Shown one piece after another: positions 7,772-15,885 of a stretch of DNA of 48,490 nt. This DNA is from a virus. The stretch spans positions 1 to 48,490 of IMG/VR virus record IMGVR_UViG_3300047550_003313. One strand, 5' to 3'. Position 1 is the stretch's first letter. Every line of letters begins with the position of its first letter. The translations under genes and the position numbers were made by a program. Below the pieces are notes generated by a model. It saw only the letters and a program-made list of their open reading frames with translations. It searched no databases and was not told the origin of the DNA.

Positions 7772-8283
7772 TGAATATATTCGTTACATCACCGTGGCCT
7801 GCGGAAAGTGCAATCGTACTTCCGGATAAACACATTTGTAAAATGCCTTTAGAGGCGTGTCAAATGCTTTCTATCGTGGCATCAGAGAAATGGGGGCACG
7901 GGTATGGTTATCTATACAAGACCGACCACACCCCTTACAAAACCGAAAAAGGTGCATTCCGTAATCATCCCTGTACCAAGTGGGCAATGGAAAATATCAA
8001 TAATGCTTATTGGTTAATCAAGTGGGGTCTCAACTTGTGCGATGAATACACTTTGCGGTATAATAAGACTCACTCCTGCTACAAGACTCTTGTAGATGCT
8101 TTCTACTTGTTTCCAAAGGGGAAGATTCCAGAAGTGACACCATTCGCAAGGGCAATGCCTGAGGAATGGAAATTTGATGATAGCATTGATACCTTTACTG
8201 CTTATAAAAGGTATATTGCTTCAAAACCTTGGGTGAAGGATAATTACCTTCGAATGCCCGAAAGACGACCTGATTGGATTTGA
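7771..8283 (+). CDS. Conserved phage protein with DKHxxKM..E..QML motif
   Basis: 170 aa. The N-terminus (NIFVTSPWPAESAIVLPDKH-CKMPLEACQML) is a pattern found in many phage proteins of unknown activity, in some genomes loosely associated with DNA-repair glycosylases. No catalytic assignment is safe. It starts in a TGATG overlap with the previous gene and lies between clamp and clamp-loader genes, so a DNA-metabolism role is plausible by context only. Confidence 0.55.
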   Translation: MNIFVTSPWPAESAIVLPDKHICKMPLEACQMLSIVASEKWGHGYGYLYKTDHTPYKTEKGAFRNHPCTKWAMENINNAYWLIKWGLNLCDEYTLRYNKTHSCYKTLVDAFYLFPKGKIPEVTPFARAMPEEWKFDDSIDTFTAYKRYIASKPWVKDNYLRMPERRPDWI

Positions 8284-8285
8284 TT

Positions 8286-9230
8286 ATGAATAATGATTTT
8301 TTGTGGGTAGCAAAGTATGCCCCAAAGACAATTGAAGATTGTATTCTCCCTGAAAGCACAAAGAAGACCTTCCAAGATTTTCTAAATAAGGGTGAAATTC
8401 CAAATATGCTTCTTGCTGGTCCTCCTGGAATTGGTAAGACCACAGTAGCAAAAGCACTCTGTAATGAATTGGGAGTAGATGTATATGTCATCAATGGATC
8501 CGACGAAGGTAGATTCCTTGATACTGTCCGAAACAATGCGAAAAACTTTGCTTCGACCGTATCGCTTTCGTCAACTGCTAAACACAAAGTCGTCATCATT
8601 GACGAAGCAGATAACACAGGAAACGACGTTCAACTCCTCCTACGGGCGTTTGTTGAGGAATTTGCTGGAAATTGCCGATTCATCTTCACCTGTAACTACA
8701 AAAACAAAATCATCGAACCCCTTCACTCTCGATGTGCGGTCGTTGAATTTGGAATCAAAGGAAAGGACAAGGCAAAACTTGCGGGAAGTTTCTTTAAACG
8801 ACTTCAACAAATCTTGGATACAGAAAGGGTTGAGTATGATGAAAAAGTCCTTGCGGAATTGGTATCAAAATATTTCCCTGATTTCCGACGAGTTTTAAAT
8901 GAGTGCCAACGATATTCTGTTGGTGGGAGAATCGACTCTGGTATTCTTGCTGCTTTTTCTGATGTTGCCGTAAATGACCTTATCCAAAACCTTAAAGAGA
9001 AAAACTTTCCTGAAGTCCGTAAGTGGGTGGTATCTAATCTTGATAATGATGTCACTGTACTTATGCGTCGTATTTACGATGCTCTTTATAATGCCCTTGA
9101 AAACAATAGCATTCCTGCTGCTGTGCTTGTGCTTGCTAAGTATCAGTATCAGTCTTCCTTCTGTGCCGACCAAGAAATAAATATGCTTGCCTGTCTTACC
9201 GAATTAATGGTTGAATGCAACTTTAAATGA
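8286..9230 (+). CDS. 44: Clamp loader large subunit (gp44)
   Basis: 314 aa AAA+ protein. Walker A GPPGIGKT (45-52), Walker B VVIIDEAD (102-109) and the SRC motif (148-150) are all present. gp44 forms the clamp loader with gp62 and loads gp45 using ATP. The ATG at 8286 is preferred over the upstream TTG because it has the shared TTGATTATGAA context and starts two bases after the preceding stop. In T4 gp62 follows directly; here a 69-aa gene and dam come between. Confidence 0.93.
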   Translation: MNNDFLWVAKYAPKTIEDCILPESTKKTFQDFLNKGEIPNMLLAGPPGIGKTTVAKALCNELGVDVYVINGSDEGRFLDTVRNNAKNFASTVSLSSTAKHKVVIIDEADNTGNDVQLLLRAFVEEFAGNCRFIFTCNYKNKIIEPLHSRCAVVEFGIKGKDKAKLAGSFFKRLQQILDTERVEYDEKVLAELVSKYFPDFRRVLNECQRYSVGGRIDSGILAAFSDVAVNDLIQNLKEKNFPEVRKWVVSNLDNDVTVLMRRIYDALYNALENNSIPAAVLVLAKYQYQSSFCADQEINMLACLTELMVECNFK

Positions 9231-9436
9231 GCCTACTCAAAATTAATAAAAATTCACTTGTAGAAGAAAAAGTGAAAACCACTCCTGAGAATGTAAGAGA
9301 AGCAAACGAAGCATTGTTTCGTGCTAAAATGACTCTTCCTGCTGCTGCAAAGCATTGTGGTATGACGCAGAAAGAAATGAAAATGACCTTTCTTGAATAC
9401 TTGAAGTATCATCCTGTTGATTATGAAGTCTCTTAA
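9227..9436 (+). CDS. Small protein, 69 aa, HTH-like
   Basis: Overlaps gp44 by four bases (ATGA). The C-terminal part (PAAAKHCGMTQKEMKMTFLEYLKYHP) could form a helix-turn-helix: helix, short turn at CGM, second helix. No family is recognised. It overlaps dam by 14 bases, so it is coupled on both sides. It might be a regulator or a small replisome-associated protein; the function is unknown. Confidence 0.6.
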   Translation: MSLLKINKNSLVEEKVKTTPENVREANEALFRAKMTLPAAAKHCGMTQKEMKMTFLEYLKYHPVDYEVS

Positions 9437-10277
9437 AACACCCTTAAGGTACCCGGGAGGTAAGTCCCGCGCTTGTGTCAAGATGGATACTTACTTTCCA
9501 GACCTTCGTAATTATGATGAGTTTCGTGAGCCATTTCTTGGTGGTGGAAGTGTTGCTATTCACATTACTAAAAATTACCCCAACCTGGATATTTGGGTAA
9601 ATGATCTTTATGAACCACTGGTAAATTTTTGGCAGCAACTCCAGATGTTTGGAGTAGAAATGAAGGATAAACTCGTCGATTTAAAAACTTCAAATAATAC
9701 TCCAGATAAGGCAAGAATTCTTTTTAATGATGCAAAGGTTGTAATTAATGACCTTCATCAAAATAATTTGGAAAGAGCAGTTGCTTTTTACATTGTAAAT
9801 AAGTGCTCTTTTAGTGGTCTTACTGAATCATCTTCTTTTTCAGCACAAGCATCTAATTCTAACTTTAGTATTCGTGGAATTGAAAAACTTCCTGAGTATT
9901 CTAAGTTGATTGAGAAATGGCGTATAACTAATTACTCCTATGATTATCTGATGGATGGAAACATGGGTGCTTTTATGTATCTTGATCCTCCTTATGATAT
10001 TAAGGATAATCTCTATGGGAACAAAGGATCAATGCATAAAAGATTTGATCACGATAAGTTTGCTGCTGATTGTAATGCTAATGATATGGATATGCTAGTA
10101 AGTTATAATTCAGAACAACTAATAAAGAATCGTTTTCTTGGTGGAAAATGGACTGCTGCCGAGTTTGACCTTACTTATACGATGAGGTCCGTTGGTGAAT
10201 ATATGCGTGAGCAAAAGAAACGTAAAGAACTACTACTTTTTAATTATGGAATTGAAGGACTGGTTAAACTCGATTAA
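9423..10277 (+). CDS. dam: DNA adenine methylase (Dam family)
   Basis: 284 aa. The N-terminus TPLRYPGGKS and FLGGGSVA bind S-adenosylmethionine in Dam-type N6-adenine methylases; the catalytic motif DPPY is present (YLDPPYD, near residue 183). It is a full-length alpha-group enzyme, likely GATC-specific by family but not shown. It sits between gp44 and gp62, genes adjacent in T4, and overlaps gp62 by 32 bases. The start has the same TTGATTATGAA context as gp45 and gp44, suggesting shared translational control. It may protect phage DNA or mark replicated strands (inference). Confidence 0.88.
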   Translation: MKSLKTPLRYPGGKSRACVKMDTYFPDLRNYDEFREPFLGGGSVAIHITKNYPNLDIWVNDLYEPLVNFWQQLQMFGVEMKDKLVDLKTSNNTPDKARILFNDAKVVINDLHQNNLERAVAFYIVNKCSFSGLTESSSFSAQASNSNFSIRGIEKLPEYSKLIEKWRITNYSYDYLMDGNMGAFMYLDPPYDIKDNLYGNKGSMHKRFDHDKFAADCNANDMDMLVSYNSEQLIKNRFLGGKWTAAEFDLTYTMRSVGEYMREQKKRKELLLFNYGIEGLVKLD

Positions 10278-10626
10278 TCAAACGAAACAGAATCTAATTG
10301 AAGAAGACCCTTCACTTGAGAAGGAATATCCTCCTTATATTATTAATAGATGCTTATCGGGTCATATTGATTGTGTAATGTTTGCGAATGAAATGAATCA
10401 ATATCATTTCTTACCTAAAAAACTTCAATATGATTTTTTGCTAAATAGTCTGAGGAAAAAGAAGAGATTTTCTCCCTGGCTCCGACAAGATAAAATCAAA
10501 GATCTTGATTATGTCAAACGTTATTATGGTTATAGTAATGAAAAGGCAAAACAAGCTTTGAGGATTCTTACTAAAGAACAACTTACTTATATTAAATCGA
10601 AATTTGAAACTGGAGGAACAAAATGA
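10246..10626 (+). CDS. 62: Clamp loader small subunit (gp62)
   Basis: 126 aa, shorter than T4 gp62 (187 aa) but of the cyanophage form, with YPPYIINRCLSGH..FANEMN...KKLQYDFL and KRFSPWLRQDK. It partners gp44. The start at 10246 (AATTATGGAA) lies inside the dam coding region. Its stop overlaps the regA start (ATGA). Assignment rests on position before regA and these conserved blocks. Confidence 0.8.
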   Translation: MELKDWLNSINQTKQNLIEEDPSLEKEYPPYIINRCLSGHIDCVMFANEMNQYHFLPKKLQYDFLLNSLRKKKRFSPWLRQDKIKDLDYVKRYYGYSNEKAKQALRILTKEQLTYIKSKFETGGTK

Positions 10627-11063
10627 GTGTCGTTCAAGAACCCATAGTAAACTGGACGCCTAATATGATGATTGAAGTTTTGTTAAATGAACCTGATGAT
10701 TTTTTAAAGGTTCGTGAAACTTTGACCCGTATTGGAGTCGCATCAAGAAAAGAGAAAAAATTATACCAATCTTGTCATATTCTTCATAAGCAAGGTAGAT
10801 ATTATCTTGTAAGTTTTAAAGAACTCTTCGCGTTAGATGGCAAACACGCAAACCTGACTGTGAATGATGTCCAACGTCGTAATCGTATTGCCCAACTGCT
10901 TGCTGATTGGGGTCTGATTACGATTGTGGATGTAACTAAGATTCAGGACATTGCTCCCTTGAATCAGATTAAAGTACTTGCTTATAAGGACAAAGGTGAT
11001 TGGATTCTAGAAACCAAATATAATATTGGTGCTAAAAAGAAAAGGGTAGAGGATGCCGAATAA
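10623..11063 (+). CDS. regA: RegA translational repressor
   Basis: 146 aa. The segment DDFLKVRETLTRIGVAS..KEKKLYQSCHIL followed by YYLVSFKELFALDGK and LLADWGLI aligns closely with T4 RegA (122 aa); this form has short N- and C-terminal extensions. RegA binds the initiation regions of early mRNAs, including gp44 and gp45 in T4, and blocks ribosomes. The shared start context of gp45, gp44 and dam in this operon is a good candidate target. It ends the unit at an intrinsic terminator. Confidence 0.9.
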   Translation: MSVVQEPIVNWTPNMMIEVLLNEPDDFLKVRETLTRIGVASRKEKKLYQSCHILHKQGRYYLVSFKELFALDGKHANLTVNDVQRRNRIAQLLADWGLITIVDVTKIQDIAPLNQIKVLAYKDKGDWILETKYNIGAKKKRVEDAE

Positions 11064-11069
11064 AAAAGG

Positions 11070-11095
11070 GACGGGTTTCCTACCCGTCTTTTTTT
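11070..11095 (+). terminator. Intrinsic terminator after regA
   Basis: GACGGGT (11070-11076), loop TTCCT, ACCCGTC (11082-11088), seven T. Confidence 0.9.
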
Positions 11096-11101
11096 ATGAT
11101 C

Positions 11102-11110
11102 TGTTATAAT
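11102..11110 (+). promoter_or_regulatory. Extended -10 promoter for hsp20
   Basis: TGTTATAAT gives an extended -10; no good -35 at 17 bp. It follows the regA terminator directly and precedes hsp20. Confidence 0.5.
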
Positions 11111-11170
11111 TATATACGGATGCCAAAAGGGTCCACAAAACACAAACTCGCTTTTAAAGGAGCTACCATA

Positions 11171-11605
11171 ATGACTAACCTTATGCGTTATACCGCGTCA
11201 GATCTTCCTGCCTTGATGGACAGGATTACACGCAATAGCATTGGAATGGATGAATATTTTGATCGTCTATTCAATCTTCATGAAACAACTTCTAATTATC
11301 CCCCATACAATCTTGTTCAGATCAGTAATGTAGAGTCAAGATTAGAAATTGCACTTGCTGGATTTAAGAAGGAGGAAGTACATGTATACACAGAGTATGG
11401 AAAACTTTTTATCGAAGGACAAAAAGAGGATAAAGAGTCTGATACCACATACGTCCATAAGGGACTGGCTCAGAGAAGTTTCAAGAGAGCATGGACATTA
11501 TCAGACGACACGGAAGTTAGAGAAGTCGTATTTGAAGACGGATTACTTACTGTAAAACTTGGTAAGATTGTCCCAGAGCATCATACGCGCAGAGACTATC
11601 TCTAA
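11171..11605 (+). CDS. hsp20: Small heat-shock protein (Hsp20)
   Basis: 144 aa. An alpha-crystallin domain spans about residues 38-130: YNLVQISNVESRLEIALAGF-KEEV, IEGQKED, GLAQRSF-RAWTL and the C-terminal DGLLTVKLGK. The ATG at 11171 is chosen for the good ribosome site AAAGGAG eight bases upstream. Cyanomyoviruses usually carry one Hsp20, thought to act as an ATP-independent holdase; the client proteins are unknown. It has its own promoter and terminator. Confidence 0.9.
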   Translation: MTNLMRYTASDLPALMDRITRNSIGMDEYFDRLFNLHETTSNYPPYNLVQISNVESRLEIALAGFKKEEVHVYTEYGKLFIEGQKEDKESDTTYVHKGLAQRSFKRAWTLSDDTEVREVVFEDGLLTVKLGKIVPEHHTRRDYL

Positions 11606-11627
11606 ATAGAATTGAATATCGTCGGCG

Positions 11628-11672
11628 CAGGGAGGTAACTGGCACAATCCAGTTGACACCTCCCCTTTTTTT
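11628..11672 (+). terminator. Intrinsic terminator after hsp20
   Basis: Outer stem GGGAGGT (11629-11635) with ACCTCCC (11658-11664); inner stem AACTGG with CCAGTT; seven T follow. Confidence 0.8.
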
Positions 11673-11681
11673 GACTATAAT
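11653..11681 (+). promoter_or_regulatory. Consensus sigma-70 promoter embedded in a terminator
   Basis: TTGACA (11653-11658), 17 bp, TATAAT (11676-11681): both hexamers perfect. The -35 lies in the 3' half of the terminator hairpin. It drives the paralogue pair and gp43. Confidence 0.88.
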
Positions 11682-11702
11682 AGGATGAGGGAGAAAATAA
11701 AA

Positions 11703-12032
11703 ATGTCAATCAAACTTGCACTATTAAAATCTGGAGAAACAGTTATTTCTGATGTGAAAGAACTTGTCTCTGAGGAAAAGGTATGTGGATATGTATTTGA
11801 AAATCCATATAAAGTAATTACTGAAAGAAGCATTGTTCTTTCGGAGGAGTCTGAATATGATGCTAAAATACAGGTATCATTAACTCCTTGGATTATCTTA
11901 ACTGAGGATAAGCAAATGCTAGTAACAATGGATTGGGTTGTAACTTTAGTAGACCCAATTCAATCACTTAAACAAATGTATGAGGAAAAAGTAAATGGAA
12001 AAGACAATCAAATGTCTCTTACTGAAAGTTGA
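11703..12032 (+). CDS. Conserved cyanophage protein, paralogue A
   Basis: 109 aa. Starts MSIKLALLKSGETVISDV and contains SLTPW..LTEDKQMLVTMDWVVTLVDP. The same layout (LL+ ..V...., then LTPW, then D-ILTIVDP...I..Y) recurs in the next gene, so they are tandem paralogues. The beta-strand-rich pattern suggests a small barrel, but no fold can be named with confidence. First gene after a consensus early promoter and upstream of gp43, so likely early and replication-linked. Confidence 0.6.
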   Translation: MSIKLALLKSGETVISDVKELVSEEKVCGYVFENPYKVITERSIVLSEESEYDAKIQVSLTPWIILTEDKQMLVTMDWVVTLVDPIQSLKQMYEEKVNGKDNQMSLTES

Positions 12033-12249
12033 TAATGTTATCGTAACAGAGATTATTGAGGTTGGATCTGAATTGGGGGAACCTGATTGTAAGTTAATTA
12101 ATCCTTGCAAAATAGATGCTGAAGGAAATCTAACCCCTTGGCCAGATATAACTGACCAAAGAGAATTAATGATTCACTCTGATAGTATTTTAACTATTGT
12201 GGATCCTAAAGAAGAAATTATTAAAAAGTATCTTGAATTAACTACCTGA
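11995..12249 (+). CDS. Conserved cyanophage protein, paralogue B
   Basis: 84 aa. It overlaps paralogue A by 38 bases in another frame and ends in a TGATG overlap with gp43. Shared blocks with A: a hydrophobic N-terminal strand (IKCLLLKVDNVIVTEI), NLTPW and DSILTIVDPKEEIIKKYLE. Shorter in the middle than A. Function unknown; coupling to the polymerase gene suggests a replication-related role. Confidence 0.6.
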   Translation: MEKTIKCLLLKVDNVIVTEIIEVGSELGEPDCKLINPCKIDAEGNLTPWPDITDQRELMIHSDSILTIVDPKEEIIKKYLELTT

Positions 12250-13718
12250 TGCGCTTTTACACGAATGTACAGATGGTCGGTGACCACTTCTTGGTCCGTG
12301 GTTATGAAGATGGTAAACACTTCATGACCCGAGAAGTGTTTAATCCGACCCTTTTTATTCCTTCTAACAAAAAAACTAAATATCAGACTCTAAATGGAGA
12401 ATATGTTGATTCAGTCCAACCTGGATGTGTGAGAGATTGTAGGGAATTTATCAAGAAGTATGAGGGTGTAGAAAACTTTAAAATTTATGGAAACACTGGA
12501 TACATTTACCAGTATATTTCTGAAGTATATCCAGAAGAAGAAATCAAGTTTGATATCAACAAAATCAAAGTAACAACTCTGGATATTGAGGTAGCTTCAG
12601 AGAATGGATTCCCTGATGTAGAGTCTGCGTCAGAGGAAGTCTTGCTGATTACAATTCAAGATTACGCAACTAAGCAAATCCGCACTTGGGGAAAAGGTCC
12701 ATTCAACAACAAGCAAGATAATGTCATTTATCGTGGATTTAGGACAGAAAGGGAATTGCTTGATGACTTCATTAACTGGTGGATGATTGAAGAAAATACA
12801 CCAGAAGTTGTGACTGGATGGAATAGTGAGTTGTATGATATTCCATACCTTGTCCGTAGGATTGACAGGATTCTTGGTGAAAAACTAATGAAACGTTTGT
12901 CACCTTGGGGTCTTGTAACTGAAAGAGAAACTTACATCGCAGGTCGTAAACACATTTCTTATGATGTCGGTGGTATTACTCAACTTGATTATCTTAACCT
13001 TTATAAAAAGTTTACATATAAAGCACAGGAATCCTATCGTCTAGACTATATCGCAAGTGTTGAGTTGGGTCAGAAGAAACTGGACCACTCTGAGTTTGAT
13101 ACTTTTAAAGACTTTTATACTAATGGTTGGCAGAAGTTTGTAGAATACAACATTATTGACGTAGAACTTGTTGACCGACTGGAAGACAAGATGAAACTGA
13201 TTGAGTTGGCAATAACCATGGCATATGACGCAAAAGCAAATTATGCCGATGTATTCTCACAAGTTCGTATGTGGGATACGATTATCTATAACTATTTGAA
13301 AAAGAAGAATATTGTAATCCCTCCCAAAGAAAGGTCTGAAAAAGACTCAAAGTATGCTGGTGCTTATGTAAAGGAACCGATTCCTGGAATGTATGATTGG
13401 GTTGTTAACTTTGACTTGAATAGTCTGTATCCTCACTTGATTATGCAGTTTAATGTAAGTCCAGAAACTCTTGTTGAAGAACGTCATCCAACAGTAACTG
13501 TTGATAAGATTCTCAACCAAGAAATTACATTTGAACTTTATAAGGATTATGCGGTATGTGCGAATGGTGCTATGTATCGTAAGGATGTGCGGGGATTTCT
13601 TCCAGAATTGATGGATAAAATTTACCAGGACCGCACAGTTTATAAGAAAAAAATGCTTGCAGCAAAGCAGCAATTGGTTGATGTTGAGGAAGAAATGAAA
13701 AGGAGAGGAATTTTGTAA
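12249..13718 (+). CDS. 43: DNA polymerase gp43, N-terminal part (exonuclease and motif A)
   Basis: 489 aa of a family B polymerase. Exonuclease motifs: Exo I LDIE (D112, E114), Exo II VTGWNSELYDIP and Exo III YNIIDVELVD. Polymerase motif A DLNSLYPHLI is near residues 388-397. The frame stops at TAA in the fingers region (..EEEMKRRGIL), before motif B. The remaining motifs are in the next frame, which begins in the same TAATG. Together they total 877 residues against 898 in T4. Either a real two-subunit polymerase or a one-base indel; see findings. Confidence 0.9.
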   Translation: MRFYTNVQMVGDHFLVRGYEDGKHFMTREVFNPTLFIPSNKKTKYQTLNGEYVDSVQPGCVRDCREFIKKYEGVENFKIYGNTGYIYQYISEVYPEEEIKFDINKIKVTTLDIEVASENGFPDVESASEEVLLITIQDYATKQIRTWGKGPFNNKQDNVIYRGFRTERELLDDFINWWMIEENTPEVVTGWNSELYDIPYLVRRIDRILGEKLMKRLSPWGLVTERETYIAGRKHISYDVGGITQLDYLNLYKKFTYKAQESYRLDYIASVELGQKKLDHSEFDTFKDFYTNGWQKFVEYNIIDVELVDRLEDKMKLIELAITMAYDAKANYADVFSQVRMWDTIIYNYLKKKNIVIPPKERSEKDSKYAGAYVKEPIPGMYDWVVNFDLNSLYPHLIMQFNVSPETLVEERHPTVTVDKILNQEITFELYKDYAVCANGAMYRKDVRGFLPELMDKIYQDRTVYKKKMLAAKQQLVDVEEEMKRRGIL

Positions 13719-14884
13719 TGGGTTATTTGATTGGTGGAAACAAAGAAGAAGCACAAAAGGAAGTAGTAGTTTCTTCAAATAGTAAATATAAAAATCTATC
13801 AGACAAAGAATTGATAAAACTTAAAAATCAGGCGGAGAAGGAAATATCTAGGTGTAATAATATCCAAATGGCACGAAAGATTCAACTTAATTCTGCTTAT
13901 GGTGCCATTGGTAATCAGTATTTTCGTTATTACAAACTCGCAAATGCTGAGGCAATCACACTTTCGGGACAAGTTGCGATTCGATGGGTTGAAAATAAAC
14001 TCAATCAATACTTGAATAAGATTCTTAAAACACAAGAGGTTGATTATGTTATTGCTTCAGATACTGATTCTGTTTATCTCAATATGGGTCCTTTGGTTGA
14101 ATGTGTATACAAAGGAAGAGAGAAAACTACTCAAGGCATTGTTTCGTTCCTTGATAAGGTCTGTAAGGTGGAACTTGAAAAGTATATTGAAGGTTGCTAC
14201 CAAGAACTGGCTGAGTATGTAAATGCTTATGATCAGAAGATGCAGATGAAACGTGAGAATATTGCTGAACGTGGAATCTGGACTGCTAAGAAACGATACA
14301 TTCTCAATGTTTGGGATAGTGAGGGTGTGCGATATGAAGAACCTAAACTGAAAATGATGGGTATTGAGGCAGTTAAATCTTCTACACCAGCACCTTGTCG
14401 TCAAATGATTAAGGACGGACTCAAGTTGATGATGAATGGCACTGAAGATGATGTGATTAAGTTTATTGATAAGTGTCGTGAAGAGTTTAAGAAACTTCCT
14501 CCAGAGCAAATTGCTTTCCCAAGAACTGCTTCTGATGTGCGTAAGTATCATTCTTCGTCCACAATTTATGCCCACAAAACTCCCATTCATATTCGTGGAG
14601 CACTCCTATTCAATCATTATATAAAGGAGAAGAAACTTACGAATAAGTATTCATTGATTGGTAATGGTGAGAAAATCAAGTTTGTCTATTTGAAAAAACC
14701 AAATATCATTCAAGAGAATATTATCTCTTTTATTCAGGACTTTCCAAAAGAACTTGGTCTTGACAAATACATCGACTATGAATTACAATTTGAAAAGAGT
14801 TTTATTGACCCACTCAAGTCTATTCTTGATTCAATTGGATGGTCTGTAGAAAAAACTGTTAACCTTGAATTATTTTTTGCCTAA
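13718..14884 (+). CDS. 43: DNA polymerase gp43, C-terminal part (motifs B and C)
   Basis: 388 aa. Motif B KIQLNSAYG (54-62) and motif C ASDTDSVY (D115, D117) are intact, followed by thumb and a C-terminal NLELFFA resembling the clamp-binding tail of T4 gp43. The start ATG overlaps the previous stop (TAATG), and GAGG nine bases upstream can serve as ribosome site. Adding one T to the TTTT run at 13711-13714 would fuse both parts in frame, so an assembly error must be excluded. If real, it resembles the split gp43 known from some Aeromonas T4-like phages. Confidence 0.88.
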   Translation: MGYLIGGNKEEAQKEVVVSSNSKYKNLSDKELIKLKNQAEKEISRCNNIQMARKIQLNSAYGAIGNQYFRYYKLANAEAITLSGQVAIRWVENKLNQYLNKILKTQEVDYVIASDTDSVYLNMGPLVECVYKGREKTTQGIVSFLDKVCKVELEKYIEGCYQELAEYVNAYDQKMQMKRENIAERGIWTAKKRYILNVWDSEGVRYEEPKLKMMGIEAVKSSTPAPCRQMIKDGLKLMMNGTEDDVIKFIDKCREEFKKLPPEQIAFPRTASDVRKYHSSSTIYAHKTPIHIRGALLFNHYIKEKKLTNKYSLIGNGEKIKFVYLKKPNIIQENIISFIQDFPKELGLDKYIDYELQFEKSFIDPLKSILDSIGWSVEKTVNLELFFA

Positions 14885-15885
14885 TGGATTTCCTTAAAGA
14901 AATTGTAAAAGAGGTTGGTGGAGAATACACCAAACTTGCTTCTGATATTGACGAGACCGAAACTTATGTTGACACGGGTTCATACATTTTTAACGCACTG
15001 GTTTCAGGTAGTATATTTGGTGGTGTATCTGGGAACAAGATTACTGCTATTGCTGGAGAGTCTTCTACTGGAAAGACTTTCTTCAGTCTCGCCGTGGTTA
15101 AGAATTTCCTCGATAATAATCCCGATGGTTATTGTCTCTACTTTGATACTGAGGCTGCCATCACTAAATCTCTTCTAGAAAGTCGTGGCATTGATACTGG
15201 TCGTCTTGTTGTAGTCAATGTTGTAACGATTGAAGAGTTTCGTGGTAAGGCACTCAAGGCAGTGGATATCTATCTAAAAAAACCTGAAGCAGAACGCAAA
15301 CCCTGTATGTTTGTGCTAGACTCTTTGGGTATGCTTTCTACGGAGAAGGAGATTACTGATGCTCTGAATGATAAGCAAGTGCGTGATATGACTAAATCGC
15401 AACTTGTCAAAGGTGCCTTCCGTATGCTTACTCTTAAACTGGGTCAGGCAAGTATTCCTATGATTGTAACCAACCACACCTATGATGTCATTGGTGCTTA
15501 TGTCCCCACCAAAGAAATGGGTGGTGGCAGTGGTCTGAAGTATGCTGCTTCTACAATCATCTATCTCTCAAAGAAAAAAGAAAAGGATGGCACAGAAGTC
15601 GTTGGAAATATCATTAAGGCAAAGACTGCTAAATCACGTCTGAGTAAAGAAAACCAAGAAGTTGAAGTGCGTCTCTATTATGATGAGAGAGGTCTTGACC
15701 GATATTATGGTCTTCTCGAACTTGGTGAAGAAGCAGGAATGTGGAAGAATGTGGCAGGACGATATGAGATTAATGGTAAGAAAATTTATGGTAAGGAAAT
15801 TCTAAAAAATCCAGACCAATATTTTACCGAAGAAGTAATGCAGCAACTTGATGCTGCCGCAAAACAACAATTCTCTTATGGATGA
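14884..15885 (+). CDS. uvsX: UvsX RecA-like recombinase
   Basis: 333 aa. Walker A GESSTGKT (58-65), Walker B CMFVLDS (141-147) and the DNA-loop region around NHTYDVIGAY...GGGSGLKYAAS identify a RecA-family strand-exchange protein of T4 UvsX type. It supports recombination-dependent replication and repair together with gp41 and gp43. It starts in a TAATG overlap with gp43 and overlaps the following oxygenase gene by eight bases. Confidence 0.92.
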   Translation: MDFLKEIVKEVGGEYTKLASDIDETETYVDTGSYIFNALVSGSIFGGVSGNKITAIAGESSTGKTFFSLAVVKNFLDNNPDGYCLYFDTEAAITKSLLESRGIDTGRLVVVNVVTIEEFRGKALKAVDIYLKKPEAERKPCMFVLDSLGMLSTEKEITDALNDKQVRDMTKSQLVKGAFRMLTLKLGQASIPMIVTNHTYDVIGAYVPTKEMGGGSGLKYAASTIIYLSKKKEKDGTEVVGNIIKAKTAKSRLSKENQEVEVRLYYDERGLDRYYGLLELGEEAGMWKNVAGRYEINGKKIYGKEILKNPDQYFTEEVMQQLDAAAKQQFSYG

